Shown here: piece by piece, positions 37,860 through 46,686 of the stretch | Numbering within the stretch: position 1 is the stretch's first letter | Layout of the letters: every line of letters starts with the position of its first letter | Assembly (NCBI GenBank): GCA_963978545.1 | Contig: OZ021727.1 | Coordinates: 50,234,487-50,298,486 of the forward strand | Reading direction: 5' to 3' | Length of the DNA stretch: 64,000 nt | DNA from: Linyphia triangularis | Lineage: Eukaryota > Arthropoda > Arachnida > Araneae > Linyphiidae | Made by a program: the position numbers and the translations under genes | The notes under the pieces: model-generated | Told to the model about the DNA's origin: nothing | Databases searched by the model: none | What the model saw: the letters and a program-made list of their open reading frames with translations, nothing else

Positions 37860-38480
37860 CAGTGGCGGCCAGTGATCGAAAATGCTAAGGCAGCCGGAAA
37901 CATGCGTCCCTCCCCCCACACCACACACTTTTCACAATCATTCATGAACGCTAAAAGTCTTTAATCTTAATAATCTTTAATACTCAAACTCAAATCAAAG
38001 TTTCCTTTCAATTTTTATAAAATGAATAAGATGAGAAAGAAAACACTTATTTTTTGAAAACAAAATCAACCCTCCTTTCTTTTAAACTTGCGAATCAGTC
38101 AATGATGTTGTCATAAAATGTCGTTGTTTTGGTGACACACTCACCCCACCCACGCAGATTCTCATATGCTGAGCCAATCAGCTGATCGAATTTTTAAGGG
38201 CAGCCGAAGTTAGAAATAATACTTGATCGGCAGCACCGCTATTACAATGCGTAGAGGGAAGGCTTCCGTTGCTTTCCATTGGTTACCATGGCAATATGGC
38301 TGCCCGAAACACTCCTAAATTATTCAGGCAAGAGGATTGCTGTTTATCGGATTTTTTTTCTTCTTTCACTTACCAATGGATCTTCATTTTAGAAAATTGT
38401 AAAATAAATAATTTTAGTTTTGAACTAATAAATTTAGATGCAGCCCGGCTGTACTGGCTGTAGTGCACGAGCCGCCATTG
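37860..38480. mobile_element. hAT-type MITE
   Basis: The left end CAGTGGCGGCCAGTG and the right end, read inward as CAATGGCGGCTCGTG, are inverted repeats. The flanks GCAGACGA (37,852-37,859) and GCAGAGGA (38,481-38,488) match at 7 of 8 bases, as an aged 8-bp TSD would. The right half matches the relic at 9.1-9.5 kb. The ends also resemble the element at 4.9-6.6 kb, so these are probably one hAT group. No transposase is present. Confidence 0.75.
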
Positions 38481-38488
38481 GCAGAGGA

Positions 38489-39834
38489 CCTCAGCACAAG
38501 AGCAAACGATAAATATAAAGCCCTTTATAAATACATTTATTTATAAATAAAACGATGAACCATAGAGAAGAAAAGGAACACGAAACAACTAGTATGGCAA
38601 TAAACAAATTCAATTTGACACTTTATTCATCCTTAACTTTTTGAAATTCATATTTAGTGTTAAAATAGTTTACTCTACGCAATAGGAAATAAATGATTTT
38701 TATCTCAAAAAGCAGAACTAAAATAAAGTATTAAAATTGTGTTTTTCAAACGAAGTATTGTAATATATATTCTGTTGAGAAACATTTTTTTCTAAAACTC
38801 ACTGTTATGTATAAAGAATTTGAATGAAGTAAACTGAGATTAATATAGAAAAAATAAACTAAAATTTTAAAATATTAGTTAATATTGATGCAATAGTAAA
38901 AATTAAGATTGAAATTAAGTTTTTAAACTTTCTTAAGAGTGAATTTACTTCAGTAAATTATTTCGTTTAACTTAATAAATGAATGGAACAATTCATTTTA
39001 AAGTTAGTTATCATTTTAATTATTATTTGAATGATTTCCAAATCCAAGATCTTCCACGGGTTCATAATAATAAATAAACTCGGAGGAAAAGGAAAACATT
39101 TGCATTGAAAAACCGATAAAACGACAAAAAACACCTCGCATCCTTCTGGTATTTGGAAATTAAAATAAAAAAATGAAAAGTAAAGTGAAAAGTGGTAAAA
39201 TTCAGCGGAATAAGTATAATATGAGTTTTGAATTTTTCATTTGAATTGAAAAAAAAAAATGCATAACTATTAATGTTTTAGTGGTAAATCAGTATGCGAT
39301 CTGAACCCTCCCCTGAAAACTGCTATAGTGGTCATGAATACCGCATAGAATGGTGCTTCGTCAAACCTTATATCTAAATCTGTACCTTGAAATAAATACA
39401 ACAAAAACCACCTATGTTTAAAACTTTCCAAAGAAGATACATACACATTCGACAATTTTCTGTTTTTAATGTTTAAAACAATAAAAATTAATGAATATAT
39501 AATTTTTCAAATTATTCCGAAAGCAAAAAAATTGTATAGTAAAGCGAAAAATTTGTACACTCCTCTCTAGATTGTATTTCATAATTGAAAATATTGTGGT
39601 TAATTCTTTTTTCAAATCGAAAAAAAAAAAAAAATATTAATATTAATAATAATACTTTGTCAGATGCCCAATGTACATGAGGTTCAATCTGTTGATGCGA
39701 AAGTAAAAATTCTATTATCTGTATTACATAAACATCCTCATACACATCAGATAAGATATGGAAATGTTTATCTCATGGCAGAAGTAAGACCTGCAATATC
39801 TTTATATAAAAGTCAAAACCTTCACTGACTGACT
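38489..39834. other. Gene-free AT-rich DNA
   Basis: No gene or repeat boundary was recognised. Short open frames near 39.3-39.7 kb lack domains. Confidence 0.5.
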
Positions 39835-39842
39835 GTCTAAGG

Positions 39843-40602
39843 CAGAGTTCGCCACCACGCGGCCCGCGACAGATTTTTCGGCGGTCCGCCGGCACCACAG
39901 AAGATTAGAAAGAAAAGAAAGGAAAAAAAAAAAGAGAAGAAGAAAAAAAAAAAAAAAGAGAAGAAAAAAAAAAAAAAAAAGAAGAAAAAAAAAAAAAAGA
40001 AGAAAAAAAAAAGGAAAAAAAAATTTAAATTTTACGGTACGTAGTTTTTTTCACATAATTGTAATTTATCCGAAATAGTATGTGTTAACTACGTAGAACA
40101 GAGTTTTCCACTACGTGCCCAAAGAAACTATATGAAGAAGCTAAGGTGGTTTTCATCAAGAATAAACACAGGAATAACTTAACTGAATTTCGTTTGGAAA
40201 ATTTACTGTAATAAAAACTCCGAAAGAACATCTATCATAAAATAAACTGAACGATTTCGACCAATATCGTCGCACAATTTTGATATCAACTGAAACTTAG
40301 TAATCCGGAAGTACAGTTTAAATACTTTTATTAAAACTTAGGCCAAGTCGCATTGCCATGTTGAAACAAAAGATTCACTTAATTTTTATACTTTGATTTA
40401 CTAATAATGAAAATTATAATTTTTTTTAATTATTTGAAAAAAAAGAAAAAAAAAGCAGTTATTAATTGTAGTTTTGGGAAAAACAAATTTATTTGTTTTC
40501 AGTTTTATAATAATAAACAATACATATATTGGTGTATCCGGCCCTCGAAAAGCTCCATCATAAGTCTTACAGCCCGCCTCTAAAAGTTAGTGGCGAACGC
40601 TG
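39843..40602. mobile_element. hAT-type non-autonomous element (second family)
   Basis: The left end CAGAGTTCGCCACCACGCGG and the right end, read inward as CAGCGTTCGCCACTAACTTT, are inverted repeats. A perfect 8-bp TSD GTCTAAGG lies at 39,835-39,842 and 40,603-40,610. The CAG terminus and 8-bp TSD indicate hAT. The interior has a GAAGAAAAA-type purine tract (about 39,900-40,025) and no coding capacity. Confidence 0.85.
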
Positions 40603-40610
40603 GTCTAAGG

Positions 40611-40753
40611 GGACGTATATAATTACATCATAAGCAGAGAAGAAAGGGAAGGGGTTTGTCCACCGTGATGGACGATGACATGGAGGGGGGTTAAGGGTAA
40701 TCGCTTGGGCATCGTAACAATTTCACTTTTGCAGGGAAAAAATGAAATCAAAA

Positions 40754-40792
<39 letters not shown>

Positions 40793-41402
40793 AAGTTTGT
40801 AAAAAAAATTAGTTTCAGTTATTTGAGGTTATTTTGATCAAGGAAGTTAATCTACTATACGTCGCACTTAACTCCTATCTGAGTTAATTTCAAAATTATA
40901 TTTAAATATCTTTTTTTTTAATTTTTGAATCAAAGAGAGATTGAAAAATTAATTTTTTTTTATGAGGGGGCATCAACGTTTGTGTGACGTAATTTATGCA
41001 CGTTCCTTAATCGATCAATCACTTTCCATTTTGTCAAAACTCTGAAATTTTCGTACAAATGCGTACAAGGACAAACATAAGAAAAAAAGCTTTTCTGAAC
41101 TCTATTAACTATAACTTAAGGGGCCGAAAAGGGCTTAAAATTAAAAACGAGGAATATCCCATTTCATCAATCACAATTCCGAAAGTTGAAACAAATGTCA
41201 ACAACGATGAACAACTTGAAACTTTCCAAACGTGGAATATCCTAATTTCTTAAAAAGCAAGGACACTGAAAATTAGTATAAATGATCACAAATATAATGA
41301 TACCACTCTGCAAAACATTTTGAATAATTTGTGAATTATATCACTGCCAAGTCAAATGAATCACAAGACAGCATGAAGTTTTCATTGAAAAACTCTTGAT
41401 TG
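40611..41402. other. Gene-free AT-rich DNA
   Basis: No gene was recognised. A T run of about 29 bases lies at about 40,757-40,785. The 64-codon frame near 41.06-41.25 kb has no domain. Confidence 0.5.
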
Positions 41403-41406
41403 ATAT

Positions 41407-41868
41407 TGTTATGAATTTTTCCGCTGAGGCAATGATGGCACAGTTTTTACAGTATAAAAATATTTATTCTCTCTTCAGAAAACTCACAAAATTTATTCAC
41501 AGGTAACAGTGTAATCGCTCACAAGCTTCAACACAAGCTTTAGCAAAAACAACTTCGAATACAGAGATTATACAAGCTCACTCCAATATGTAAACAAAGC
41601 GATAAGCTTTGATCGAAGTCCAAAGTCAATCTGAAAACTTTCCCGTTCTCCAGTCTTTTATGTACAAGCGCGTGAGACTTTCGCGAAATTTCCAGCCAAT
41701 TTATCGGAAAAGAAATATCTCGAAACTTCTCGATTGCTTTAGGTGTTGCCACCTTTTCCTAACCTGTATAATCACTTTTAATAAATAAAATAAGATAAAA
41801 ATAAATTACAATAGAATTTTAAAATAATACGTCACTATTTACAATATATATAGACAATTTGTGCAACA
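41407..41868 (-). repeat. 3' LTR of copy A
   Basis: On the minus strand this 462-bp repeat begins TGTTGCACAAATTGTC and ends AAAAATTCATAACA. It pairs with 44,556-45,016. It contains AATAAA-type signals near its end and a damaged TATA region (TGTACATAAAAG). Confidence 0.9.
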
Positions 41869-41880
41869 TTTCCCCGTCTG
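41869..41880 (-). other. Polypurine tract of copy A
   Basis: ACGGGGAAA directly before the 3' LTR on the minus strand, where the plus-strand primer of LTR elements is expected. Confidence 0.6.
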
Positions 41881-41921
41881 CACGTCCCGGGCAGTGAAGT
41901 CCCAAAGGAAGGAAAGGCAAT

Positions 41922-42407
41922 TCAATCACTTCTACTATAATATGGGGCTAGCCTATTGCAGTGTACAACTCTAGGTTTACAGGAGGGTGTCCGTTGAATC
42001 CTTGCCACGACGTCGTTGATCTTCTTAAGGACCACATACGGCCCTTCCCAGTTTGTCTGGAATTTGGGGGAGAGTCCTTTCCGACGTTTAGGATTCCATA
42101 ACCACACCTTGTCACCTTCCTGGAATGACCGTTCCGTGGCCTTGGCATCGTAGCGGACCTTCATGCGCTCCGTCATGATGTTGATTCTTTCTCTGGCGAA
42201 CCGATGTACGGCTTCCAAACGTGCCTGGAGATCATCTAGATACTGGACAGGCGAGGAAGGGGTGTCCGGTGGTCGTCCAAAGAGGAGGTCGCATAGTAGC
42301 CTAAGGTCTCTTCCAAAAATCATTTGAGATGGTGAAAATCCGGTGGTCTCGTGAGTTGCACTCCCGTATGCCAACAGAAGCGGTGAAAGTTTCTGATCCC
42401 CATCTTG
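41922..42407 (-). pseudogene. Integrase C-terminal remnant (GPY/F module), copy A
   Basis: Residues starting QDGDQKLSPLLLAYGSATHE and ending with TNWEGPYVVLKKINDVVARI, RVVHCNRLAPYY match the end of Ty3/Gypsy integrases (AYRSA-HETTGFSP, then the GPY/F module). The catalytic D,D,E core is missing. A 7-bp duplication (CATCCAG) relative to copy B puts it out of frame with gag-protease, so an upstream open stretch of about 47 codons in this frame is an out-of-frame reading of the linker. Confidence 0.8.
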
Positions 42408-44490
42408 CTGGATGCTGGTTATATGATTTTGAGATTGCGTCCGAATCATCCGCGGGTGCAGCTGATAGATCCCGGGACCTCCGTTCGATGCTTGTAACAG
42501 GAGTACGGATGTCGATTCCCTCTTCACTAACTTTGTCCATTTCCACATGAACCACTTCCTGGGAGGGTTTCATCAACGTCACTTTCTTCGGTTCTCTTTC
42601 CGAGGCTGGTGAGGTACTTTTCATAGATGTGGACTCTTCAGCATTCTCTATGACATTGTCTTCATGAGCCATACTCCGATATACGCACAGCTCTTTCATG
42701 TCTAGATCGTGCAAAGGAACTTCGCCTCTCCATATTTGCAGCTTGCTTTTCTCAAAATTCAGCGTAATTCCATTTTTCTTCAAAAAGTCTAGTCCGAGAA
42801 TGCATGGATCTACAATTTCGGCAACATAAACGGTGTGCTTGTAGGTGTTAAATCCAAGGGCAATGTCCACTTGCAATTTCCCATGCACAGATATATTACC
42901 ACCAGACACAGTTTGTAGAGAAACAGATGGCGCTGTGTAGAGGAGTCGGTTGTTCAGGCGACGAGCCACGTCCGTCCTTACGATCGCAACGTTCGCTCCC
43001 GAATCGACGATTAGACGACATGGAGTTCCGTTGATCTCCCCCTTCAAGAATAAACCCTGGTTTCCTCCTTGTCTTGATGAAACGTGGAAACGACTGGTCG
43101 GGGCTTCACCTGTTCTGCATTGAAGCTTCTGCCCTGAGAGATGGCATCTTCTTAGATTCAGTTGTTGAGATTCCGTGGTAGTGTTATCCCTTCTCTTTTT
43201 CAAATCAAGGCAGTTACGTCGTATATGCCCTTCCCGTTTGCAGTGCCAGCAAATGACTCTGGTCCTTCGATCCCTGGCTCCGGGATAGCTTCTCATCATT
43301 CGATCAATTTTGCTCTCCAGTTCTCGAAGCTTACTGGTGACAAAGTCAGAAGAATCCTCGGCTAATGCACCGCACACATATCGTCGGTCTTTTCCAGAAG
43401 CTAGCTGCGCGGCTTCTACTCTCATGGCGTACACGATTGCAGATTTCAGGTTTTTGTTTTGGGATAACCTTACCGCCTGCTGCACATCGGGATCTTGAAT
43501 AGCGTCGATGAAATACTGCAGCGAAAGATCATCTCGTACATCCGGGTTACAGTCTGGGAAAGCGAGGAGCGACAGTCTTTCTATATCTGACGCCAACTCT
43601 TGAAGAGTTTCATTGGCCTTCTGTTGTCTCACTTTCAATTGCAGTCTGGTGTAATCCTTTAGATGCTGCTCCCCAAACCTTAACTCCAACGCACTTGCCA
43701 GCGCCACGAATTCTCCCCGCTTCTCTTCAGGTAGCGTCTGTAAAATGTCAGCAGCTTCACCTCGAAGAGATGCCGCGAGATGGAATGCTTTCGAAGTATC
43801 GTCCCATCCATTTGCAGAAGCAATCATTTCAAACTGCGTTTGATAAACGCGCCAAGACGACTTCCCATCAAAAGTTGCCACTTTGATGTTGGAACGTGGC
43901 GCAATGAAGGAAGTGGAAACATTATCCCAATAAGGAGTTGCAAAGGTCACAGCTTCGCGAGCTTCCATTTTCCGTAGTCTTTCTTCTACAGCGTCATGAA
44001 ACTTTTCCTGCTCGTCCTTCAAGGTGGAAACTTTGTCTCCTAAGTTGTTCACTTTTCCATTAAACTCCTCAAACTTTTCATCAACTTCCTTTCTTACTGC
44101 ATTGAACACTGCTTCTTTCACGGATTGCAGAACATTTGAGGTAGTTTCTATTATGGTTGATTCCACCATTGAGGCTAGCTCTATCTTCATTTCTTCTTTG
44201 ATTTCATTCACTACTGCCGATGTTGATTCACACTTGGCGGCTAAAGCTTTAATCTCCGATGATGTTGCTTCTTGGCTGGCGGCAATTGCGGCTGCGAGTT
44301 CGGCGTTAGTCGTTTCTTGACGGGCTTGACCAGCGGCAATTGCGGCGGCGAGTTCGGCATTTGTCATTTCTTGACGGTTTTGACCAGCGGCGGTTAATTC
44401 TTGTCCTGCTTTTATTTCGGCTTTCATTTCAGCGGCGGTGGATTCTTGTCCGGCTTTTATTCCAGCAATCATTTCCATCAACTGCTTCAT
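42301..44490 (-). CDS. Gag-protease polyprotein, copy A
   Basis: A 729-codon frame. Residues 1-85 are alanine- and glutamine-rich 11-residue-type repeats (such as AELAAAIAAGQARQETTN) that should form a long coiled coil, continuing to about 180. Residues about 200-365 resemble the retrotransposon Gag core (SSWRVYQTQFEMIAS, LRGEAADIL, LELRFGEQHLKDYTRLQLKV). A CCHC zinc knuckle lies at Cys414, Cys417, His422 and Cys427. A retropepsin domain follows, with LIVDSGAN at 493-500 and ILGLDFL at 564-570. The frame then crosses a charged linker and, after a small duplication, goes out of frame into the integrase remnant, so the last 20-25 residues are not native. The conserved upstream ATG pair is followed by a stop here (codon CAA to TAA), so translation would start at an internal ATG. 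Confidence 0.88.
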   Translation of the reverse strand: MKQLMEMIAGIKAGQESTAAEMKAEIKAGQELTAAGQNRQEMTNAELAAAIAAGQARQETTNAELAAAIAASQEATSSEIKALAAKCESTSAVVNEIKEEMKIELASMVESTIIETTSNVLQSVKEAVFNAVRKEVDEKFEEFNGKVNNLGDKVSTLKDEQEKFHDAVEERLRKMEAREAVTFATPYWDNVSTSFIAPRSNIKVATFDGKSSWRVYQTQFEMIASANGWDDTSKAFHLAASLRGEAADILQTLPEEKRGEFVALASALELRFGEQHLKDYTRLQLKVRQQKANETLQELASDIERLSLLAFPDCNPDVRDDLSLQYFIDAIQDPDVQQAVRLSQNKNLKSAIVYAMRVEAAQLASGKDRRYVCGALAEDSSDFVTSKLRELESKIDRMMRSYPGARDRRTRVICWHCKREGHIRRNCLDLKKRRDNTTTESQQLNLRRCHLSGQKLQCRTGEAPTSRFHVSSRQGGNQGLFLKGEINGTPCRLIVDSGANVAIVRTDVARRLNNRLLYTAPSVSLQTVSGGNISVHGKLQVDIALGFNTYKHTVYVAEIVDPCILGLDFLKKNGITLNFEKSKLQIWRGEVPLHDLDMKELCVYRSMAHEDNVIENAEESTSMKSTSPASEREPKKVTLMKPSQEVVHVEMDKVSEEGIDIRTPVTSIERRSRDLSAAPADDSDAISKSYNQHPARWGSETFTASVGIRECNSRDHRIFTISNDFWKRP

Positions 44491-44537
44491 TTAGTCTTCC
44501 ATCATTCCCCTAGTTGTCGGCATTCAAAATTACGAAA

Positions 44538-44554
44538 TCCCACTTCTGACACCA
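44538..44554 (-). other. Primer-binding site of copy A (tRNA-Leu type)
   Basis: TGGTGTCAGAAGTGGGA begins two bases inside the 5' LTR. It is complementary to a tRNA 3' end of the form CCCACTTCTGACACCA, which fits animal tRNA-Leu (acceptor GTCAGRA, T-arm CCCAC). The match to this animal's own tRNA-Leu is inferred and not checked. Confidence 0.65.
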
Positions 44555-44555
44555 C

Positions 44556-45016
44556 TGTTATGAATTTTTCCGCTGAGGCAATGATGGCACAGTTTTTACA
44601 GTATAAAAATATTTATTCTCTCTTAAGAAAACTCACAAAATTTATTCACAGGCAACAGTGTAATCGCTCACAAGCTTCAACACAAGCTTTAGCAAAAACA
44701 ACTTCGAATACAGCGATTATACAAGATCACTCCAATATGTAAACAAAGCGATAAGCTTTGATCGAAGTCCAAAGTCAATCTGAAAACTTTCCCGTTCTCC
44801 AGTCTTTTATATACAAGCGCGTGAGACATTCGCGAAATTTCCAGCCAATTCATCGGAAAAGAATATCTCGAAACTTCTCGATTGCTTTAGGTGTTGCCAC
44901 CTTTTTCTAACCTGTATAATCGCTATTAATAAATAAAATAAGATAAAAATAATTTACAATAGAATTTTAAAATAATACGTCACTATTTACAATATATATA
45001 GACAATTTGTGCAACA
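44556..45016 (-). repeat. 5' LTR of copy A
   Basis: A 461-bp LTR, TG..CA, very similar to 41,407-41,868 with several substitutions and a 1-bp length difference. It keeps a TATATAAAAG promoter element that the 3' LTR has lost. Confidence 0.9.
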
Positions 45017-45020
45017 ATAT

Positions 45021-45437
45021 TCAAAGCATAACAATAGTATAATTAAATGGTAATATAATTCCGTTCTTCTATTTTTTTTTATATATATAACTTCAAGGTA
45101 GTCTCGAAAGATTTTTTGTATGTATCTTCTATTCAAGAGAAATAGCTTTATTTTTATTGATGTTTATTTTTCCTCACAATATGACCCTGAATTAAATATC
45201 CTAATGAACATTTTTGGGATATTAAGGAGATTAGAATATCTAAACTAAAAAAAAAATACTCCTTCTCAAATGTCAAAATGAGTCTATGGTTACTACACAG
45301 CATGTGACCTGATAGAGTGTCGCTTTTTCACTCGTTTCACCCTTTCATTTATCGAATCCCCAAAATTGTTGAAATTTAGTATGCTGGTCCCTCACACATT
45401 ACAGTTTTGTTTTATACTTTATGGTTGAAATCGTATG
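45021..45437. other. Spacer between the two LTR elements
   Basis: About 420 bp of AT-rich DNA separates copies A and B. No gene or repeat was recognised. Confidence 0.6.
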
Positions 45438-45441
45438 ATAT

Positions 45442-45888
45442 TGTTGCACAAACTGTCTGTATATATTGTAAATAGTGACGTATTATTTCAAAATTCTGTT
45501 GTAATTTATTAATTAATAGCGATTATACAAGTTAGAAAAAGGTGGCAACACCTAAAGCAATCGAGAAGGTTCGAGATATTTCTTTTCCGATGAATTGGCT
45601 GGAAATTTCGAGAATGTCTCACGCGCTTGTATATAAAAGACTGGAGAACGGGAAAGTTTTCAGATTGAATTCGGACTTCGTTGAAAGCTGATCGCTTTGT
45701 TTACCTATTGGTGTGAGCTTGTATAATCGCTGAATTCGAAGTTATTTTTTGTTGAAGCTTGTGTTGAAGCTTGAGAGTAGTTAAACTGTTGCCTGTGAAT
45801 AAATTTTGTGAGTTTTCTGAAGAGAGAATAAATACTTTTAAACCGTGAAAACTGTGCCATCATTGCCTCAGTGGAAAAATTCATAACA
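45442..45888 (+). repeat. 5' LTR of copy B
   Basis: A 447-bp LTR with TATATAAA at 45,630-45,637 and AATAAA signals near its end. It differs from the 3' LTR by a 12-bp tandem duplication (TTGAAGCTTGTG) and about two substitutions, which marks a young insertion. Confidence 0.9.
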
Positions 45889-45889
45889 G

Positions 45890-45906
45890 TGGTGTCAGAA
45901 GTGGGG
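45890..45906 (+). other. Primer-binding site of copy B (tRNA-Leu type)
   Basis: TGGTGTCAGAAGTGGGG lies one base after the 5' LTR and differs from copy A only in the last base. Confidence 0.65.
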
Positions 45907-45931
45907 TCTCGTAATTTTGAATGCCGACAAC

Positions 45932-46686
45932 AGTAGTTAGAAAAGGAGAGTCCGGGGCCATGGATCGACCGAGCGACGGTATGGTATGGGGGCGTGACCG
46001 GATATGTCGTCACAGGAAGTGACATCACCGGAAAGCACGTGACCGGAAGTTGAGTTGTTCCCCTCCTGCTGTTGTTTTAGTTTCATTATAAGCTGTTTGT
46101 GTATGACGTCACAGATGACGTCATAATGTGTTTTATATCAAAGTTTAGAGCGATGGCAACACTTTTTTTTTTAGTTTCGGTTTATCTAGCAGACGGAGTT
46201 GAGTTGTTCTAGGGCTGCTTCTTAGCGAATAAGTTAAGAGTGATAGGTATTTTTACTAATGACGTCACAGTGGGTATGACGTCATTCTATGTTAAGATTT
46301 ACGTTTTAAGTGGTGATAACATTGGATATATACCAAATTTAGTTTTCAGGTGTTGGCAACGAGTTCTGATCGGTCAGCTAAATGCTCGCTTGTGACTGAT
46401 AAGTTTTAAACATGTGACCAAAAGTTAACTCCTGATTGACTGTTTGGTTTTCTAGCGAGTTACTTACATATCCTTTAGCCAAGTTAAAATACCTGCAACA
46501 AAGTTACACAAAAAAAAAAAAAATTTAAATTTGAAAAGTTAATAAAAGGAAGGCCATTTGCTAAGGGTCTAAAGAACCCTAACCCCGAGCTACACGTGAC
46601 ATTTCAATATTTTACCAAACAATTGTTAAAATATCGACTATCGGACGTTGCCTTCATGGTAACTCATCTACCCACCCCCCTTCCCT
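45932..46686 (+). repeat. Left terminal inverted repeat
   Basis: 755 bp that is the reverse complement of 55,223-55,976; the only difference I noted is one T in a T run (10 versus 9). It includes CGTGACCGGA twice, an ETS-like ACCGGAAGT, four TGACGTCA sites and a TATATA stretch near 46,326. A G-run/C-run patch (CCCACCCCCC) lies near the inner edge. Confidence 0.9.
46104..46284 (+). promoter_or_regulatory. Paired CRE sites (TGACGTCA) in the left TIR
   Basis: Perfect palindromic TGACGTCA occurs at 46,104-46,111, 46,116-46,123, 46,260-46,267 and 46,277-46,284, as two close pairs. This is the consensus CREB/ATF site of animals. Four in under 200 bp is far above chance. Inferred role: enhancer or promoter carried by each terminus. 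Confidence 0.6.

Larger units (their letters stand above)
41407..45016 (-). mobile_element. Ty3/Gypsy-type LTR retrotransposon with pol deletion, copy A
   Basis: A complete LTR-to-LTR element on the minus strand, 3.6 kb long. It has TG..CA LTRs, a primer-binding site, a gag-protease frame, a short integrase C-terminal remnant and a polypurine tract. It is flanked by ATAT on both sides (41,403-41,406 and 45,017-45,020), a 4-bp TSD. Reverse transcriptase, RNase H, and the zinc-binding and catalytic parts of integrase are absent. The same junction is present in copy B, so this is a gag-protease-only, non-autonomous family that must borrow polymerase and integrase from a full-length relative. Confidence 0.9.

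Noticed and set aside
39900..40025. CRISPR-like or satellite array
   Set aside because: It is a simple GAAGAAAAA purine microsatellite inside a hAT-type element, with no spacers.
42408..42548. Coding start of the 208-codon minus-strand frame (MWKWTKL..)
   Set aside because: These codons are an out-of-frame reading of the gag-protease linker; only the part from 42,407 downward is integrase-derived.
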